Both the position numbers and the translations under genes were made by a program. Of a stretch of 64,000 nt of DNA, positions 31,440-62,479 are shown in pieces. Source of the stretch: Paroedura picta (lineage: Eukaryota > Chordata > Lepidosauria > Squamata > Gekkonidae); contig NC_135371.1 of the NCBI RefSeq assembly GCF_049243985.1, positions 4,675,501 to 4,739,500 on the forward strand. Reading direction: 5' to 3'. The first letter of the stretch is position 1; every line of letters begins with the position of its first letter. The notes under the pieces are model-generated. The model saw only the letters and a list, made by a program, of their open reading frames with translations, was not told the DNA's origin and made no database searches.

Positions 31440-32265
31440 TGTTCTCTGATTCTTTGTAGGCGTAAGTCACCCTCCCACCCACCCTTATTGGAGGTTACGA
31501 CTGGTTCCAGCTTGTTAATCACGCAATTGCCAGGGATTCTCCGAAACAACAAAGGAGAAACATAGTGTAAATAAGACAGACACAAAAACAAAATAGAACA
31601 CCGTGTATGCAACATTGAAATTCATTTATTACAAGCTGTAATACCACACAAGTATTTATTCAGTAAGTAAAGGATAAGGACATTAAAACATTCCCCAAAC
31701 TGTCCATAGCATGACTTCAAATGGTCAATTGTTGCTTCAGCATTTCTGCTATGTCAGTCAGGTGCTGAAACTGTTGATAAAGAACAGCATCCAAAATGTA
31801 CAAATTTAAAGATGGACTCCAGATAAAGGCTGTCTTAGAAATTGTCAGTTTGTCACTAGTTCTCTTAGCCAACGTTCTTCTTCAATAGAGGCATTTCAAG
31901 CACTGTGGTCAACTTAAGTGGGATTCAAGCCTTCCGTGCTGGTCTCAAGCCTTAACCTTTATGACAGGAAAATGCCTTCTTAGCTTCTACACAGGCCAGC
32001 CTTTCGATATTCTTCACTGACACACCCAACCTCATCAGGGTCAGGCAAGGGAGGAACTGTGAGTAGCCCTTTAAGCAGCGTGCTGGAGGAGGCAAGGCAG
32101 CCATTTAAAGAAGGCAGAGAGGAAGGCTAGAGGGCAGCCTAGGCCAGTCATACTCAGCTGGCATTACCTCCTGTCAATCAACCCAGGAGGGTGGGGCAAC
32201 CTCAGGGGACAGAAGGAGAAGGGGCCATCGCAGGCGAGACAGTGTATTTCAGAAGGACAGGGGAC
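31440..32265. other. No gene recognised; part is an ancient duplicate
   Basis: About 31.6-31.75 kb resembles 28.8-28.87 kb ('cccaaactgtccatagcatg'). The rest has no signature that I can name. Confidence 0.4.
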
Positions 32266-32269
32266 TCAG

Positions 32270-32700
32270 GCCTGGGAGGACAGGTCAGCCCTCCTAGTGT
32301 TATTTTTTAAAGTTATATTACAGACAAACAAAAAACACACCAGAAAAACACAACAGGGCAAATCCATCCGATTACACAGATGGATTGTTCTGACCACGAA
32401 ATTCACAAGCAGCATAGAAATAAGCAAGACAAAACCACAAACTAAACAAAAAACAAAAGGAACTAAGCTTTTGTCCAAGCTGGCATTCTTTCTACGTAAA
32501 AAAACTGAATCCAGTTCTAAACAATGTCATATACGCCAACTGGATCCAATATTAAAAAAGACACCACCACCTGCTACAGAGGAGGGGAAGAGAAAGAGAA
32601 GGGGAAGACTATGTCCATTCTCCTCCTTCCCCACCCCAAAAGCTGTTGGTTAAATAGCCAGATTTTTGCCTTGTTGGAAGTACTTCTTCCTGCAATTTAA
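32270..32700 (-). mobile_element. LINE 3' region
   Basis: 'aaaaggaactaagcttttgt' and 'gaatccagttctaaacaatg' match 7.3-7.37 kb, part of the L2-like LINE. Confidence 0.5.
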
Positions 32701-32859
32701 TCCAAACAGCTGAGTGGTGGGGAGCTCCCCACTAGAAAGCTCTCTTCCACCATGAACTACATCAAAATACATGGCTGTTGCGTCTTCAGTTTGCAAACTT
32801 TGCATTGCAAACTGCAAAACAGATAAATTGATGGACGAACACTATGCCCATTCTTACAG

Positions 32860-33538
32860 TTTTATGAAGTCAGTTCTTTACACAGCATCCTTAAAATAAT
32901 ATTGGCATGCTATTCCAACTGAAGTTTTTTTCTGTATGCCGAGTATTCCTATGGTTACTCCCATGTGGTTTCTTTGAAACTCTTTCCAAGCTCTGAGCAC
33001 CAATTTGGTTTCTATCTTGTATGAACTCCTTATGAATTCTTTAACGGGAAATGAGGGTCAAAATGTGAGTGAAAGACGTTCTATACTGATATTGATATTG
33101 GTATTGATATGGTTTCACTCATGTATGAATTCTTGGATGGGAAGTGACAGCATCACTATGGCAAGGATTAGTAGAAATTCACTGAAATTATAGGAAACGA
33201 GATTCCACTTAAAAATTAGAACGCATTTCTGATCAACGCTGTTCACAGATGGAATATGCTGTATACTTCTTTGAATGTTTTTAGAAGGAAAATGGATGAG
33301 CACATGTCAGAAATGTATGGTTTTTAAGTTCCCGAGAAGTTGAGGGGCTACACTGGATGACTAACTGTGGTTCTCCAGATTTTAATAGAATATAATTTCC
33401 ATAAATCTCTGCCAAGTTGCCACAGTTTGGCCACCCTTACCCTTCTAGCTCTTACTCTTCTAGCTCTGTGTGATTATGGGACTCTAATTTGTTCTCATAG
33501 AAACTCTTCCCACAATCTGAGCACTGATATAGTTTCTC
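32860..33538 (-). pseudogene. Decaying zinc fingers past the stop of gene D
   Basis: Remnants of four or five fingers: [10 protein letters not shown] directly after the stop, then worn ones at about 32.9-33.18 kb. A CR1 piece (about 33185-33385, plus strand) splits them. Confidence 0.7.
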
Positions 33539-40580
<7,042 letters not shown>

Positions 40581-41394
40581 TTTGCTACCTGCCAGGGGAG
40601 AAAAGGTGGGACAGTGATTTGCATCTTTCACACACACAGTATTCAGACTGTTTCTCTTTTTTTTATGTCTGGTGAGCTCCCCCTTAGAATGGGAAGTGAA
40701 GTCTCCATCTCCATCCCTCCTCTGTACGTAAGATGCCTCTTTCAATACTGTATGTCTCCACACTTCAAAGCCATTGGGGTGTTAGGCTTCGAAAACAGGT
40801 TACGAGGGAAAGGACTCCCTGATTCCTCGGTCACAGCTCCGTTCTGGCTCCAGCTGATCAGTCTTAAAAGCTTCAGGCCACTGGAAGTTCTACATGGGAC
40901 TGCCTTTGAAGGTGATTTGAACTCTGCTGTATTGCAGTAGCTACACCTGAACAAAGACCAAGGAGACCATGGTCCAAATCCTTGCAAGCCACTACTGAAG
41001 TGGTCTTAAGCTAGTCACTCTCTCAGCAAAAATGAACTGAAACAAACTCACTGGGAAACTACAAATGGATGCTTTAGCACCTTTTCCAGTCGTCTCAACA
41101 TTCAGTGGGGTTAGGAAACCTTTCCCCCCCTCGTTCCCACAGCATTATGGTACGTCCATGCACCTCCCAAGGATTCACCAGCTTTTCTGTCCTTAACTTG
41201 TGTTGTGGAGAAGTATACGGAAAGGTCCATTAAACTTTCATGGGTGATGCGTGGGCGAGAAACTCTGGATTGTCTTGTGGCTGTACATGTTTCTGTCTCC
41301 CCACAATGCCTGAGGGTGTGTGTGTGTGTGTACAATTTTAAGACTGAAGATACGGAGGGGGGGGGGAGCTGTACGTATCAGATTAAGGCCTGTA

Positions 41395-41703
41395 CATTTT
41401 GTATAATATAATTACAAAATAATCGGCAAGCAACCAGATTCGCCAGTTTCTCCTCCTCATCAAACTCAACATAATTCTCCCTGCCTCCTCCTCCTCTATG
41501 TCTGAATAATAGCCGATATTAGTAAAAATTGTTGTTCCCACTATGGTAATTTCTTTATCATTACAATTCATTTCATGGTGCATCTTATTGCGTTCTGTGA
41601 AACTTTTGGTTGCTCCAATATAGACCCAATTTTTAATCAAATCTCCTCCCCCCCCCCGGTCAATGGTGTCCCGCTTTACCAAGGTTAAAATCTGGTCACC
41701 TTA
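41395..41703 (-). mobile_element. hAT-type element (AAGGTGACCAGAT family), right end sure, left end unclear
   Basis: 'aaaatctggtcaccttag' is the terminal repeat; 'aatggtgtcccgctttacca' is internal to the family. It contains extra sequence not found in the two MITEs, so it may be closer to a longer parent. Confidence 0.55.
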
Positions 41704-41749
41704 GGTCTCGCCAACATGGAGCCTAATACACCCCCCCCCAAAAAAAAAC

Positions 41750-42300
41750 ACACACACAAAAGCTTCCCCCCCACCCCACCCCCACTTGCTGCTGGAGGCC
41801 TTCCGAGGGGAGAAAGCTCCGCCTGGGCCGGGCAAAGGGCTTATCTTCCTCCCTCGGGAGACGCCGCTTCCAGGCCGAGGCGGGGACAGGCTCCTGTTGA
41901 ATCAGCCCCAAAGGGAAGAGGCACTCGCCCTGCGCTTCTCTGGAGGCCTCCGCTCATGGACAGGGGGAGGAAGGGCCCTGCTCGGACCTGCAGCGCCCGC
42001 CCGACTCTCCGTCCCGCTTCTTCTTCCTCCTTCCGCCAACGGACGACCCCCTCAACGGCTTGGAGACCCCACCGGAACCTGGAAACGCACGTGGCTTCCG
42101 CCTCGTTCTCGAGCGGAAGGGACGCAAATGGGCACTTCCGGTTTGCTCCCTTACCCCCCCTCCCGCCCGCTCTAGGACTCGCGGCTCTGTGGTAGTTTGA
42201 AGCCTTGGCTGCGGGGAGCTCCTCGCTGGGAGCCTCGTTGCTTCTCTTGGCTGCGGGGGGCGGCGGGGGGGGGTATTTCCTTCCCACAGACGTCTTTCTT
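41750..42300 (-). promoter_or_regulatory. P5: CpG island and promoter of gene D
   Basis: Shared module with ETS site ACTTCCGG at 42134-42141 on plus, E-box CACGTG ('aaacgcacgtggcttccgcc'), and 'cgcccgctctaggactcgcg'. On minus, CAC|GTGCGT is the place where P4 and P8 have CAC|GTGAGT. Confidence 0.75.
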
Positions 42301-42394
42301 GGCTAGGGCAGGCTGAGCCCACGAGGCACCTCCAAGCCCAACCGGGTCGGATTGGGGGGAAGATTCAAATGAGGGTTGGTCTGAAGTCGCCCAA

Positions 42395-42490
42395 TAAAAT
42401 CAGAGTCCAGTCAGGCACCTTTAAGACCAACAGAGATTTAATTAAGGTGTGAGCTTTCGAGGGCAAACACCCTTCGTCAGACTATGATCT
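42395..42490 (+). repeat. Interspersed repeat with 'cacctttaagaccaacagag'
   Basis: Same repeat as at 4212-4303: 'gagctttcgagggcaaacac', 'ccttcgtcagactatgatct'. It probably is the end of a retroelement, family not named. Confidence 0.5.
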
Positions 42491-42614
42491 TTTTACATGA
42501 CAGGGAATATATAGCAAAAATCAGTTCTGTTACATCTGTGTCACAGCCAATGGTAATCCTTTGTCGAAACACCCAATGAATCCCCTAGAATTCAGTGTAC
42601 TTTGCAAAGAGAAA

Positions 42615-43730
42615 CCAAAGGGCCATTCCGCACAAAGTTAAAAGTGGCTATTTGGTTGCCGTTTGTGAAATCGCTAAGTAGCGAAAATTGCCCGTAATGC
42701 ACAGCTTCGGTTTTTGCGGAATTTGACACTTTCACTTCTCATCAGTTTCGTTACCCACAGGGTTCCGGTCTCCGTCTTATCGCCACAAAGTGTTGCTGGT
42801 AGAGAGATCAAAGGCTATCACCTCCCCATACCATATGTTGCTTGCTCCATACCAAAATTCCATTACAATGCCATATCATGCAGTGATTGGGGGAAATCAG
42901 CTTCCGGGTGCATCTGCGCAGGGAAGTTTATCCCTCGAGTGAAACCTTGTGGAGAGGTACCAGCGGACTCAAACTGTGTTCAGTGGCTTCAGAGCAACCC
43001 AGCTGCCTGGTGGAATCTTTGTTTTCTGTCAGAGGGCAAATGTTGAGGCCAGTGGTGCCTGTCAACCAATTTCTATTCAAGGTTCCATGTCCATGATGTC
43101 GCTGAAGAAGTGCGCATGCACATTACTGTACAAATCAATACAAAAACCTTTAATGGCATCCAAAATATAAAGCAGTGTACAAATTAGTTCTGTAACACAG
43201 ATCCATAAAACCATAGAAATCTCAGCAGACTGGGGAACAGCAAATACAAGAGAAAGCCAGTGATGTTTACTGTTTTATGCGCATGCACATTAAAGTGTAT
43301 CCCTTTGATAAAATGTAGCTGGTCTTCAAGCTGCCACTGCACTCAGATTTCCTTCGGTTGCTTCAGACCGACAGGACTTCCTCACCTGAATTGATTTCCG
43401 GAATGGGTGGCTTCGGATTGTTTCCACGATCCTGACAAAGAGCAAACATTCCCTACAGCGCTAGTGGATTGTCCTGGGAATGCTTTGCTAATTACCTGCT
43501 CATAGAAAGCTAGTATTAGGCAAGTGTTCTTTCACAGAAATTAAACCAAAAACTGACCAATGGATTGAAGATCAGTTGTTCATGATTGTATGTAAATTGT
43601 TTCCCCCCCCCGGGGTTTCTCAGCTCAGTTCTGCTTCTTGTCCCACCATGCCCTTCTTGCTATTTTCTGCTGTTCCAGACAGACGAACACTCTCTTGATC
43701 TACCCTGCAAGGCTGTTGTGTAGACGTTGC
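42615..43730. other. Mostly unassigned; one MITE end and unit flank
   Basis: 'gggccattccgcacaaagtt' (42617 on) resembles the terminal repeat of the 50482-51382 element. About 43390-43510 is the duplicated unit flank seen upstream of other promoters. No gene seen. Confidence 0.4.
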
Positions 43731-43749
43731 CCCCCAACAAAGCTCCTTG

Positions 43750-43826
43750 CCCGGCAGTGACCCCTGTGAAAGGGTCGTTCGACCCACAAAGGGGTCCCAA
43801 CCCCCAGGTTGAGAATCACCGCTCTA
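43750..43826. mobile_element. hAT-like MITE end
   Basis: 'cagtgacccctgtgaaaggg' to 'caggttgagaatcaccg'. Only a short piece remains. Confidence 0.4.
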
Positions 43827-43829
43827 GAG

Positions 43830-44320
43830 GGTCAGCCAGTGGCGCAGTGGTGCAATTCATTCTCAAATGCCTAATAAGGTCTGATTTCTGATAGAAGGCT
43901 GAGCAGCTATGCTCTCAATGTATGCCTTCTTTGATGTTCATAAAGGGCAAAGCTGAAGTCCGTCACCAGGAACAAAGTCAAGAACCAAAGCCAGGAATCA
44001 ACCAAGCGGAACTTCACTGGAGCAACCTGGAACAAGTGAGCATCTAGGTAGACAGGCAGGGAATGCACATGCTGCACTCCCAGAGAAGGTTGCCTTAAGC
44101 CTCTCCTTAAGTACTCTAAGGCTGGGTGAAGTAGCCTTCAGCTGGAGGGCTTGCAGCTGGGTCTGGTCCTCAACTTAGGAAGGAGCCCCTGCTGGGCCCC
44201 ATTGAAGCTGACTGCATGCTGACAGCCAAGCTGATCTTCTGACAGCTGTCAGATTTGTGTGACACCGTCATTGCTGAGGTGAGTCTTCCTGACTGGATGG
44301 GGTCTTTCCTCTAGGTCTAG
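43830..44320. other. No gene or repeat recognised
   Basis: No KRAB, finger or repeat signature seen. Confidence 0.4.
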
Positions 44321-44322
44321 AG

Positions 44323-44445
44323 CAGGGGTAGTCAACCTGTGGTCCTCCAGATGTCCATGGACTACAATTCCCATGAGCCCCTGCCAGCAAATGCTGGGAA
44401 TTGTAGTCCAAGGATATCTGGAGGACCACAGGTTGACTACCCCTG
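44323..44445. mobile_element. Palindromic hAT-type MITE
   Basis: 8-bp duplication gtctagag at 44315-44322 and 44446-44453. The central part is shortened. Confidence 0.88.
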
Positions 44446-44899
44446 GTCTAGAGGGTGATGGCAGGTAGGGCTGGGCCCAGGCTGTTCATCATCTGATGGG
44501 TTGTGTGGGTGTTGATCATCCACCAGATCCTTAACTGGAGCTGACACTGAGAATGATGCATTGGTGCCGAGTTCCTGCTCTGGCTCAATTGCGTCTTCTG
44601 GCGGTGTGTCCAGAGGCATGGGCAGCACGGATATGACAGATTCTCAGTAGTAATACAAATCTGATGCTGTTATGAAAAAGCCTTTTCATGTCAGTCATTT
44701 GCGAAGGAACCAATTCCCAAATGTTGAAAGGTTTGTAAGATCTCCCTTAATTGGTTATTTCAAGAGGTTCATTCAGATATGATTTGTAGTGGACAAATTT
44801 CCTGGCCCTTCTCTATCATGGAGAATGAGGTATTGACTGAAATGCATGTTCAGTGTGGCCCTTTTCTGTGGTTTGTCTGCCTTCTGCAATTCTAAGTGT

Positions 44900-48692
<3,793 letters not shown>

Positions 48693-49607
48693 TTTGCTGC
48701 CTACCAGGAGAGAAAACATGGACCGGTGATGTGCATCTTTCACACACAGAGCATTCAGACTGGTTTTATTTTTTATTTCATTGTATTTATATCCTGCCAC
48801 TCCTGGCCAGGCCAGCTTGCGGGAACTCTCAGCAATTTAAAACAATATAAAAGAAAATATACAAAATCAATAAGCATAAAAACAACCTACCAATCCCCTT
48901 AGAAATCTACCCCATTGCCTGCCAATCCCCCAGTTCTCTTCAAGTCTGGGAAGCTTCCCTTCCGAACCTGCTCTTTCCAATCGGTCAGTCTCCATTCTTC
49001 AAAGCAATTTGAATGTTAGACTTGGAAAACGAAGCGTGAGGCAAAGGACTCCCTGATTCTTCCAAGGGGGAATGTATGTGGTCACAGCTGATCTGTCTTG
49101 AGTATTCCAGGCCCCTGGCACTTCTACATGGGATTGTGCTTGAAGGTAGATTCTTCTGTTCTCTTACCCTTTTCTACTGTTACAGGCAGACTAACAGGGC
49201 TACCCACCTCAACTACTTAGTAATAAAAGAATGCCTTCTATTGGTGAGAGAGGAAACGGTGGAGGGGGGCTTTTAAGAACCATTCAGGTGAGAATATCCA
49301 CCCCCCCCCCATCCATACCAGCCATCCAGGCTTTCCTGAGTTCTTCCTGCAACAAAGCAGGTTTTGGGAAAATCAGGAAAAAACCCCAGAGAAGGCCCTG
49401 GAAATGCTTCCTGCCGCTTCCATGTTCGCGAAAAGCTTCACCAGGAATACAAGAATGTGTGTGTGTGTGTGTGGGGGGGGGGAGAGATCCAGGTCGTCGT
49501 CCCCCTTTTGCTACTGGAAGCATCCAGGACTAGCGCATGGAGGAACGGGATGGGGTGGGGACTACGGCTGGGCTCGGCCAACCTCTGTCTGGAGACTCCT
49601 CTACAAA

Positions 49608-49737
49608 CAGGGGTAGTCAACCTGTGGCCCTCCAGTTGTCCATGGACTACAATTCCCATGAGCCCCTGCCAGCAGGCAGGGGCTCGTGGGAATTGTAGTC
49701 CATGGACATCTGGAGGGCCACAGGTTGACTACCCCTG
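49608..49737. mobile_element. Palindromic hAT-type MITE
   Basis: 'caggggtagtcaacctgtgg' and its complement, flanked by copies of ctctacaaa. It lies at the edge of promoter P6, like the copies beside P2 and P8. Confidence 0.85.
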
Positions 49738-49739
49738 CT

Positions 49740-50300
49740 CTACAAACCCGGAAGGAGGCGCCTGATGCAAAAACCCCGCGGGGAAGAAGAGGGGAGGGGG
49801 GTCACCAGCCGGCCTAGGGAAAAAACCCTCCGTCTGTCGCCCTGCGTAGGCTCGAGGGGAGGGGGGGATGTCCCTGCGCTTCCCTTCCCTCTCCCCGCCC
49901 AATGGGAGCCCGCGGAAAGGACCTGGGTCAGCCTGGTGGCTTCGGCCATGGAGGGGGTGGAAAGCAAGGCAGGACTCTGCTCAGAATTGCATCGGGGGCT
50001 CCAGCAGACCCGTTTTCTCCCCCCCTCCCCCCTCCCCCCTCCCCACCCCCCTCCCCACTCACCGCCTTGGAGTCCCCTCCGGAGGCTGAAAAGGGCACTT
50101 TCTCTTTGCCGCCTTCCGCTCTAGGACTCGCGCGTCTGTGGTTGCTCGAAGCCCAACCCCCCTTGGGCTTTGCACACGGCGAAGGAGGCGCGAGGCCCCC
50201 ACCAGCTCCTGCGCGACCCGGGGAGCCTGACCCGGGGGGGGGGGGGGAATGAGCTCGCGCGCCGCTCTGCAGAAGCGCGCGCCCACGAACGCTTTTGCCC
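49740..50300 (-). promoter_or_regulatory. P6: CpG island and promoter of gene E
   Basis: 'ttccgctctaggactcgcgc' and 'aaaagggcactttctctttg' are the shared module; the ETS core is lost (ACTTTCTC). On minus, GGCG|GTGAGT gives the end of an untranslated first exon at about 50063. Confidence 0.72.
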
Positions 50301-51800
50301 TTATAAGGCGCCGCTGGACCCCAACTGCCTTCCCTCAGACCCACGAGCGTTCAAGAACAAAGCTGCGCCGCAAACGGAAAGTGGGAGGTGGCGGAGGGTG
50401 TATAACCCGGAGCCCACTAGGGGAGCTGAAGAGGCGGGGGTCTTCCTTATAAGGAAAAAAAGGCGGGATTTTCCCTGAGGGTGATGAGGTCCGTTCCGCA
50501 CGACTTTTAATATAGCGCTAGTCTTGCATTTTGTTTTCGCCACTAAAACTATGTTCCGCGTGACGTCGTGAGCAATCTGCGACACTCCTGCAACACTCGT
50601 GCCAAAATCGCTTCGTTGTGGTGATTTCCGGGGAATCCGGAAAAGTGGATACGCCCTCAGAAAAGCGCTACACTCCTGCCAACAACCTGCAACATTTGCG
50701 GAAAAGACCTGTGCGTTCTCAATGTAGCGGTTGCAACAAAGTCCCTCCCCCTGGCTCTCTCCTCTGAACTTCCGGCGAAGCTATCGCCATTTTTTCCCCC
50801 TCGGAGCAAGCGGGAAAAGCAACGAACCAGCGAGACTTCATTCACCCAATGAGGCTTCTCTGGCTACAGTACCTCCACAGAAGTGCTTTAAAGCTCCCCC
50901 AAGTCCCCAAGCACAACACAGCCCCCTGTTTGCCAGTTCCCTTTAATTTCGGCCAAAAAAACATGCCCAGGCGGGGGGGGGATTTTTTCCCCACTCAGGG
51001 GAGCATGGTAATGACTCGCCAGCTCACACGCCAGCTAGATGGGTCTCCACTATATTTCTAGATATCAAGGCATATTCGTTGAAACATGTGTTTTTTGTTT
51101 TTTTTTAAACCTGTGCTTAAAGGGAAAGGGGCTTTTCGGGAGCATGATAACAACCGGCCATTGGCTGTTAGTTTGATTGACGGCCAGGGGCGGGAACAAG
51201 CAGAGAAAAAATCACTTCCTTTCTAGCGATTCCTGTGAGACCGAAAACCTGTGGGGAACGAATGAAACACTACTGGATTCCACTATAAATGAAGGTATGC
51301 GGAACACCGAGATTCCACAATTTAAAGTAGCGTTATTGCTTTGTGAAACCAATTGGCAGCATTGGTCCTTGTGCGGAATGGGCCTGAGGGCTGGAATTTG
51401 CTGCGGGTAGCGGTCTCCCCTCAGAAGCGCCCCTTAATGGAATACTATGTATTTGTATTTTAGGCATGAGAATGTCTTACACTAATGACTGCAAGGTTGA
51501 GTTTATATGAATGGGGTGAAAGATTGTATTTTGATTTCGGGGACTATTTTAAATGGTCATTCTAGGCAATTTCTCTTGAGGAATCGGAGCGCCTGAAGGG
51601 GCCACTGGACCCCAACTGCGTTCCTTCAGACCCACAAGTGTTCAAGATCAAGGCTAAGACTGCAAATAAAACGTGGGAGGTGGGGGAGGGTGTATAACCC
51701 AGAGCCCACTAGGGGAGCTGAAATGCGGGGTCTTCCTTATAAGGAAAAAAAGGCGGGATTTCCCCAGTTTTGAGGGCTGGAAGTTCCAGGGAACAGCTCT
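50300..51800 (+). repeat. Tandem duplication of about 180 bp, first copy split by a TIR element
   Basis: Copies at about 50307-50480 and 51604-51775 share 'ctggaccccaactgc', 'cagagcccactaggggagct' (one base different in the first) and 'cttccttataaggaaaaaaa'. After the inserted element, the first copy goes on with 'gagggctggaa', as does the second. Confidence 0.75.
50482..51382. mobile_element. Nonautonomous DNA transposon with 'attccgcac' ends, about 900 bp
   Basis: Inverted ends 'aggtccgttccgcac' and 'gtgcggaatgggcct'. Flanked by 8-bp direct repeat cctgaggg (50474-50481 and 51383-51390), which suggests hAT. CpG-rich inside. No transposase frame seen. Confidence 0.65.
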
Positions 51801-52975
51801 GTCTCCTCAGAAGCGCTCCATGTATTAACATTTGAGGTGAAGAATTTTAGCATCATCTGTATCCTGATCCCATCGATCTGGAGCATTCCACAATACCAGA
51901 AACGATACCCGAGATGAACAGAAGACTTCCCAATGGAGGGCCCCGCTAACTGCCAGTCAGTGCAGCAGAGACGACCCGTCAGCCGAAGATGAATAAACAA
52001 AGGAATTTCCAAGCTGACAATGGCAAAAAACTTTATTTTTTTCCCTCGGTATAAAACCTTGTTTTCGTATTTTACTTCTTCAGTAAACTTATTTCTGAAT
52101 TGGTTGTTTTTTTTTCTTCAGGGATACAAACAAAGTCTTCAACCCACTACCTAATTCTTATATTTTAAGCCATATAACTGGGGTCTATTAGTATCAAAGG
52201 ACCATAAAGGTAACTATCTTATAATTCTGAGGACTGAAAGGGAGAATGATTCCATTCAGCAGTGTAATCACAGTGCTGCTGGTCTTCCCCAGAGAGAAAT
52301 CCCACAGGGGAAAAGAACTATGCAGCGCTGTCCACTGAACAGATGGCAGAACAAGCCCTCTACACAGGTCTAGGAATATCCACCGATCATGCAACATAAA
52401 GAAACCCCTCTGAGTGGACTAGGCAGGTGCCGCCAATCAGGCCCCCTTCCACTTCCACCATCCACCGAAAACCAGCATTCAGCTTTTCCAATATAGCAGA
52501 CAGCCTTCCAATTTTCAGTTGGGACCTATTAATCTCTCAGAATTATAACAAATCAGTTCCTGAGGAGAAACTGTCGCCTCTGGAGGGTGGAGTCTTCGGC
52601 ATTTTACTTTGCTGAGGTCTGGATGAAATCACCATAGCTAGAAATCCCAATTTGTTCCCAGAAATCAAATTTACTACCCAGCGTTCAAAGTGGAAACTCC
52701 ATAGTATAGTGCTGAACAGAATAGTTCAAGGCCCAGTCATAATTTTTTTTGCTTTCTTTCCGTTCTTAGAGGCCTTGAACAATAAGACCAAACAATTTAA
52801 ATAAAACTCATGCTTAAAAACACCTACATTTCTCTGTATAACCAGACAGATGAGTAGAAATCCACTCTGTCTTTCTGCCTGCACCCCAGGTTTTTTCTAT
52901 AAATTAAATTACCCCTACTGGAGTACCCCCTCTGGGGTTCTGGAGCAACTCTGGTTGAGAATAACTGATCTAGAG
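51800..52975. other. No gene or repeat recognised
   Basis: AT-rich to average sequence between the tandem duplication and the CR1 piece. No KRAB, finger or terminal-repeat signature. Confidence 0.4.
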
Positions 52976-52979
52976 CGAG

Positions 52980-53460
52980 GGAAATTATGATACCACTCGA
53001 TTCTGTATTGGTTAGACCTTACTTGGAATATTGTGTCCAGGTCTAGGCACCATTCAAGAAGTATAGTTTGAAAATGTTCGGAGAGAGGCAAACAAGGATG
53101 GTAGGAGAGTTGGAATCCATGCTTTACAGGTATGTGTAGCTTGGAGGAGCAGAGAGCTAGGAGTGATATGATAGCTGTGTTTATGTAAAAGGTAGACATG
53201 TTGAAGATGGGACCAACTTGTTTGTTGCAGCTGTAGAGACAAAGATGAGGAGAAATGCATTCAAAGTACAGGAAAGGAGGCTCCACTTAAATATTAGCAA
53301 GCATTTTCTGATGGTGAGGATTTCATAGAAGGAATACGCTGCCTCAGAAGGTAGTGGAGTCTCCTTCATTGGAAGTTTTTAGGAGGAGATTAGATGAGCA
53401 TCTGCCAGGTATGTGTGATTATTAAGGCCCCAAGTGGGGGGAGGGGAGCTGGACTGGATG
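52980..53460 (+). mobile_element. CR1 LINE 3' part, tail missing
   Basis: 'agaccttacttggaatattg', 'tccaggtctaggcaccattc', 'ggaggctccacttaaatatt', 'gagctggactggatg'. It ends about five bases past the gene F stop, without the usual octamer tail. Confidence 0.78.
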
Positions 53461-53465
53461 CGAAT

Positions 53466-61080
<7,615 letters not shown>

Positions 61081-61095
<15 letters not shown>

Positions 61096-61159
61096 GGCTG
61101 TGGACTCACGGTTGACGAAGGAGACAATCCAGATAGCCCCTCTGTCGTCACTCCTCTGC
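61081..61159 (-). CDS. First coding exon of gene F (start shifted)
   Basis: 79 bp, acceptor CCTTGCAG, donor CAG|GTGAGG. The ATG used by paralogues is ACG here and that frame no longer meets KRAB. ATG at 61093-61095 gives MQPTQ in phase 0. Confidence 0.65.
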
Positions 61160-61205
61160 CTGCAAGGGAAGAAAAGAGGGGGCAGCGATCTGCATTGTCT
61201 TAGAC

Positions 61206-61341
61206 TAGGGGTAGTCAAACTGCGGCCCTCCAGATGTCCATGGACTACAATTCCAACGAGCCCCTGCCAGCGAATGCTGGCAGGGGCTTGTGGGAATTGT
61301 AGTCCATGGACATCTGGAGGGCCGCAGTTTGACTACCCCTG
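61206..61341. mobile_element. Palindromic hAT-type MITE
   Basis: 8-bp duplication tcttagac at 61198-61205 and 61342-61349. Confidence 0.9.
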
Positions 61342-61759
61342 TCTTAGACACACATGAAGTACTGGTTCTTAAGGAGAAGGCGAGAGCTTTTAAAGGGGTT
61401 GTTTACCTGGGGGACAAAGAAGTACCCAGTTACAGATTCGATCTTCGATCCTAAAGGGAGTAATATCAAATTAGAGACAATGGATACCAAAGAAGGAATT
61501 CATAATTACCTATTAAGAAATCACTCATTCAAAAGCAAGAAGGAAAACATAGCTTCTTAAGCACAGTTTAAAGGCAAAGAAAGAGGATAGTTTTATTTAT
61601 ACGTGGTGGACTTGCCAGATAGCTGCCAGGATTTTATATGAATCAAAATGGGGAAAAGTCATTCTATAAGTCTGAATAAAAATATATATCTAATATACTT
61701 TGGCCACAGGCTTTTAGAAAGTTTTGGGGACCTGGAGAAATGTTGCATAGGAGATGGCA

Positions 61760-62110
61760 AAAACTAATTTTATTTATTTGTTTATCTATCTATTTATTTA
61801 TTTATTCAATTTTTAACCCAGAACTGGCTTGCAGCGGGTTACATAAAAATTAAAAGAAAACTAACCATAAAATAAAACGGATAAAACCCATTAAATCCCC
61901 ATTTAAAAAACCCAACATTACAAAATTCAAAATGGCGAAGAATCAAATATACTACATAACTTCAGAGGCAACAGGGGACCGGACATTCAGAGCAGATGTA
62001 AATTACTCCATCCGGGAGGGACCCCAGAACAGTGATTCTAGCACTGGCTCTGACCATAGACCTGGTGTAAGAGCTCCGTTTTGCAAGCCCTCCAGAAAAA
62101 AAGACATTAC
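61760..62110 (-). mobile_element. L2-like LINE 3' end
   Basis: (attt)n, 'aacccagaactggcttgcag', then 'gtaagagctccgttttgcaa' of the ORF2 end. Confidence 0.6.
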
Positions 62111-62479
62111 AGAAAAAAAGAGTACGTATTTCATCTACAGAACTATGAAGGAATATTAAGCTGATTCAGAAGACAAAATTACAGAAAAGGGTGGATATGG
62201 CATTTGCAGAACTATGAAGGAATATGAAGCTGATGCATCACAATATATTTTATACATTTTCAAAAGTACTTATTATTTCCCCCCGAGTTTATACTTCCAT
62301 CGTTTACATATAACTCATGTAAATCTGAGAGATCTTCCTGCTTCTTTTTCTGAATAATTTGCGTTTCTCAGTCCCCTCGGCCACCAGCGGGCGGATTGGG
62401 TTGCCAGATTCAGGTCGGGAGACTGCTGGAGGTTTGGAGATGGAGCCCTTGGGAGGGGGGCACAAAGCGGGGTATAGTG

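Noticed and set aside
44437-44628. 64-codon acidic frame on minus (D-T-P-P-E-D-A-I-E-P-E)
   Set aside because: No match to a family I know, touching a MITE edge, no splice partners. May be a worn retroelement piece, but not supportable.
50307-51775. Direct repeats 1.3 kb apart taken as LTRs
   Set aside because: The repeats lack TG...CA ends and signals, and the sequence between is explained by a TIR element inside one copy of a tandem duplication.
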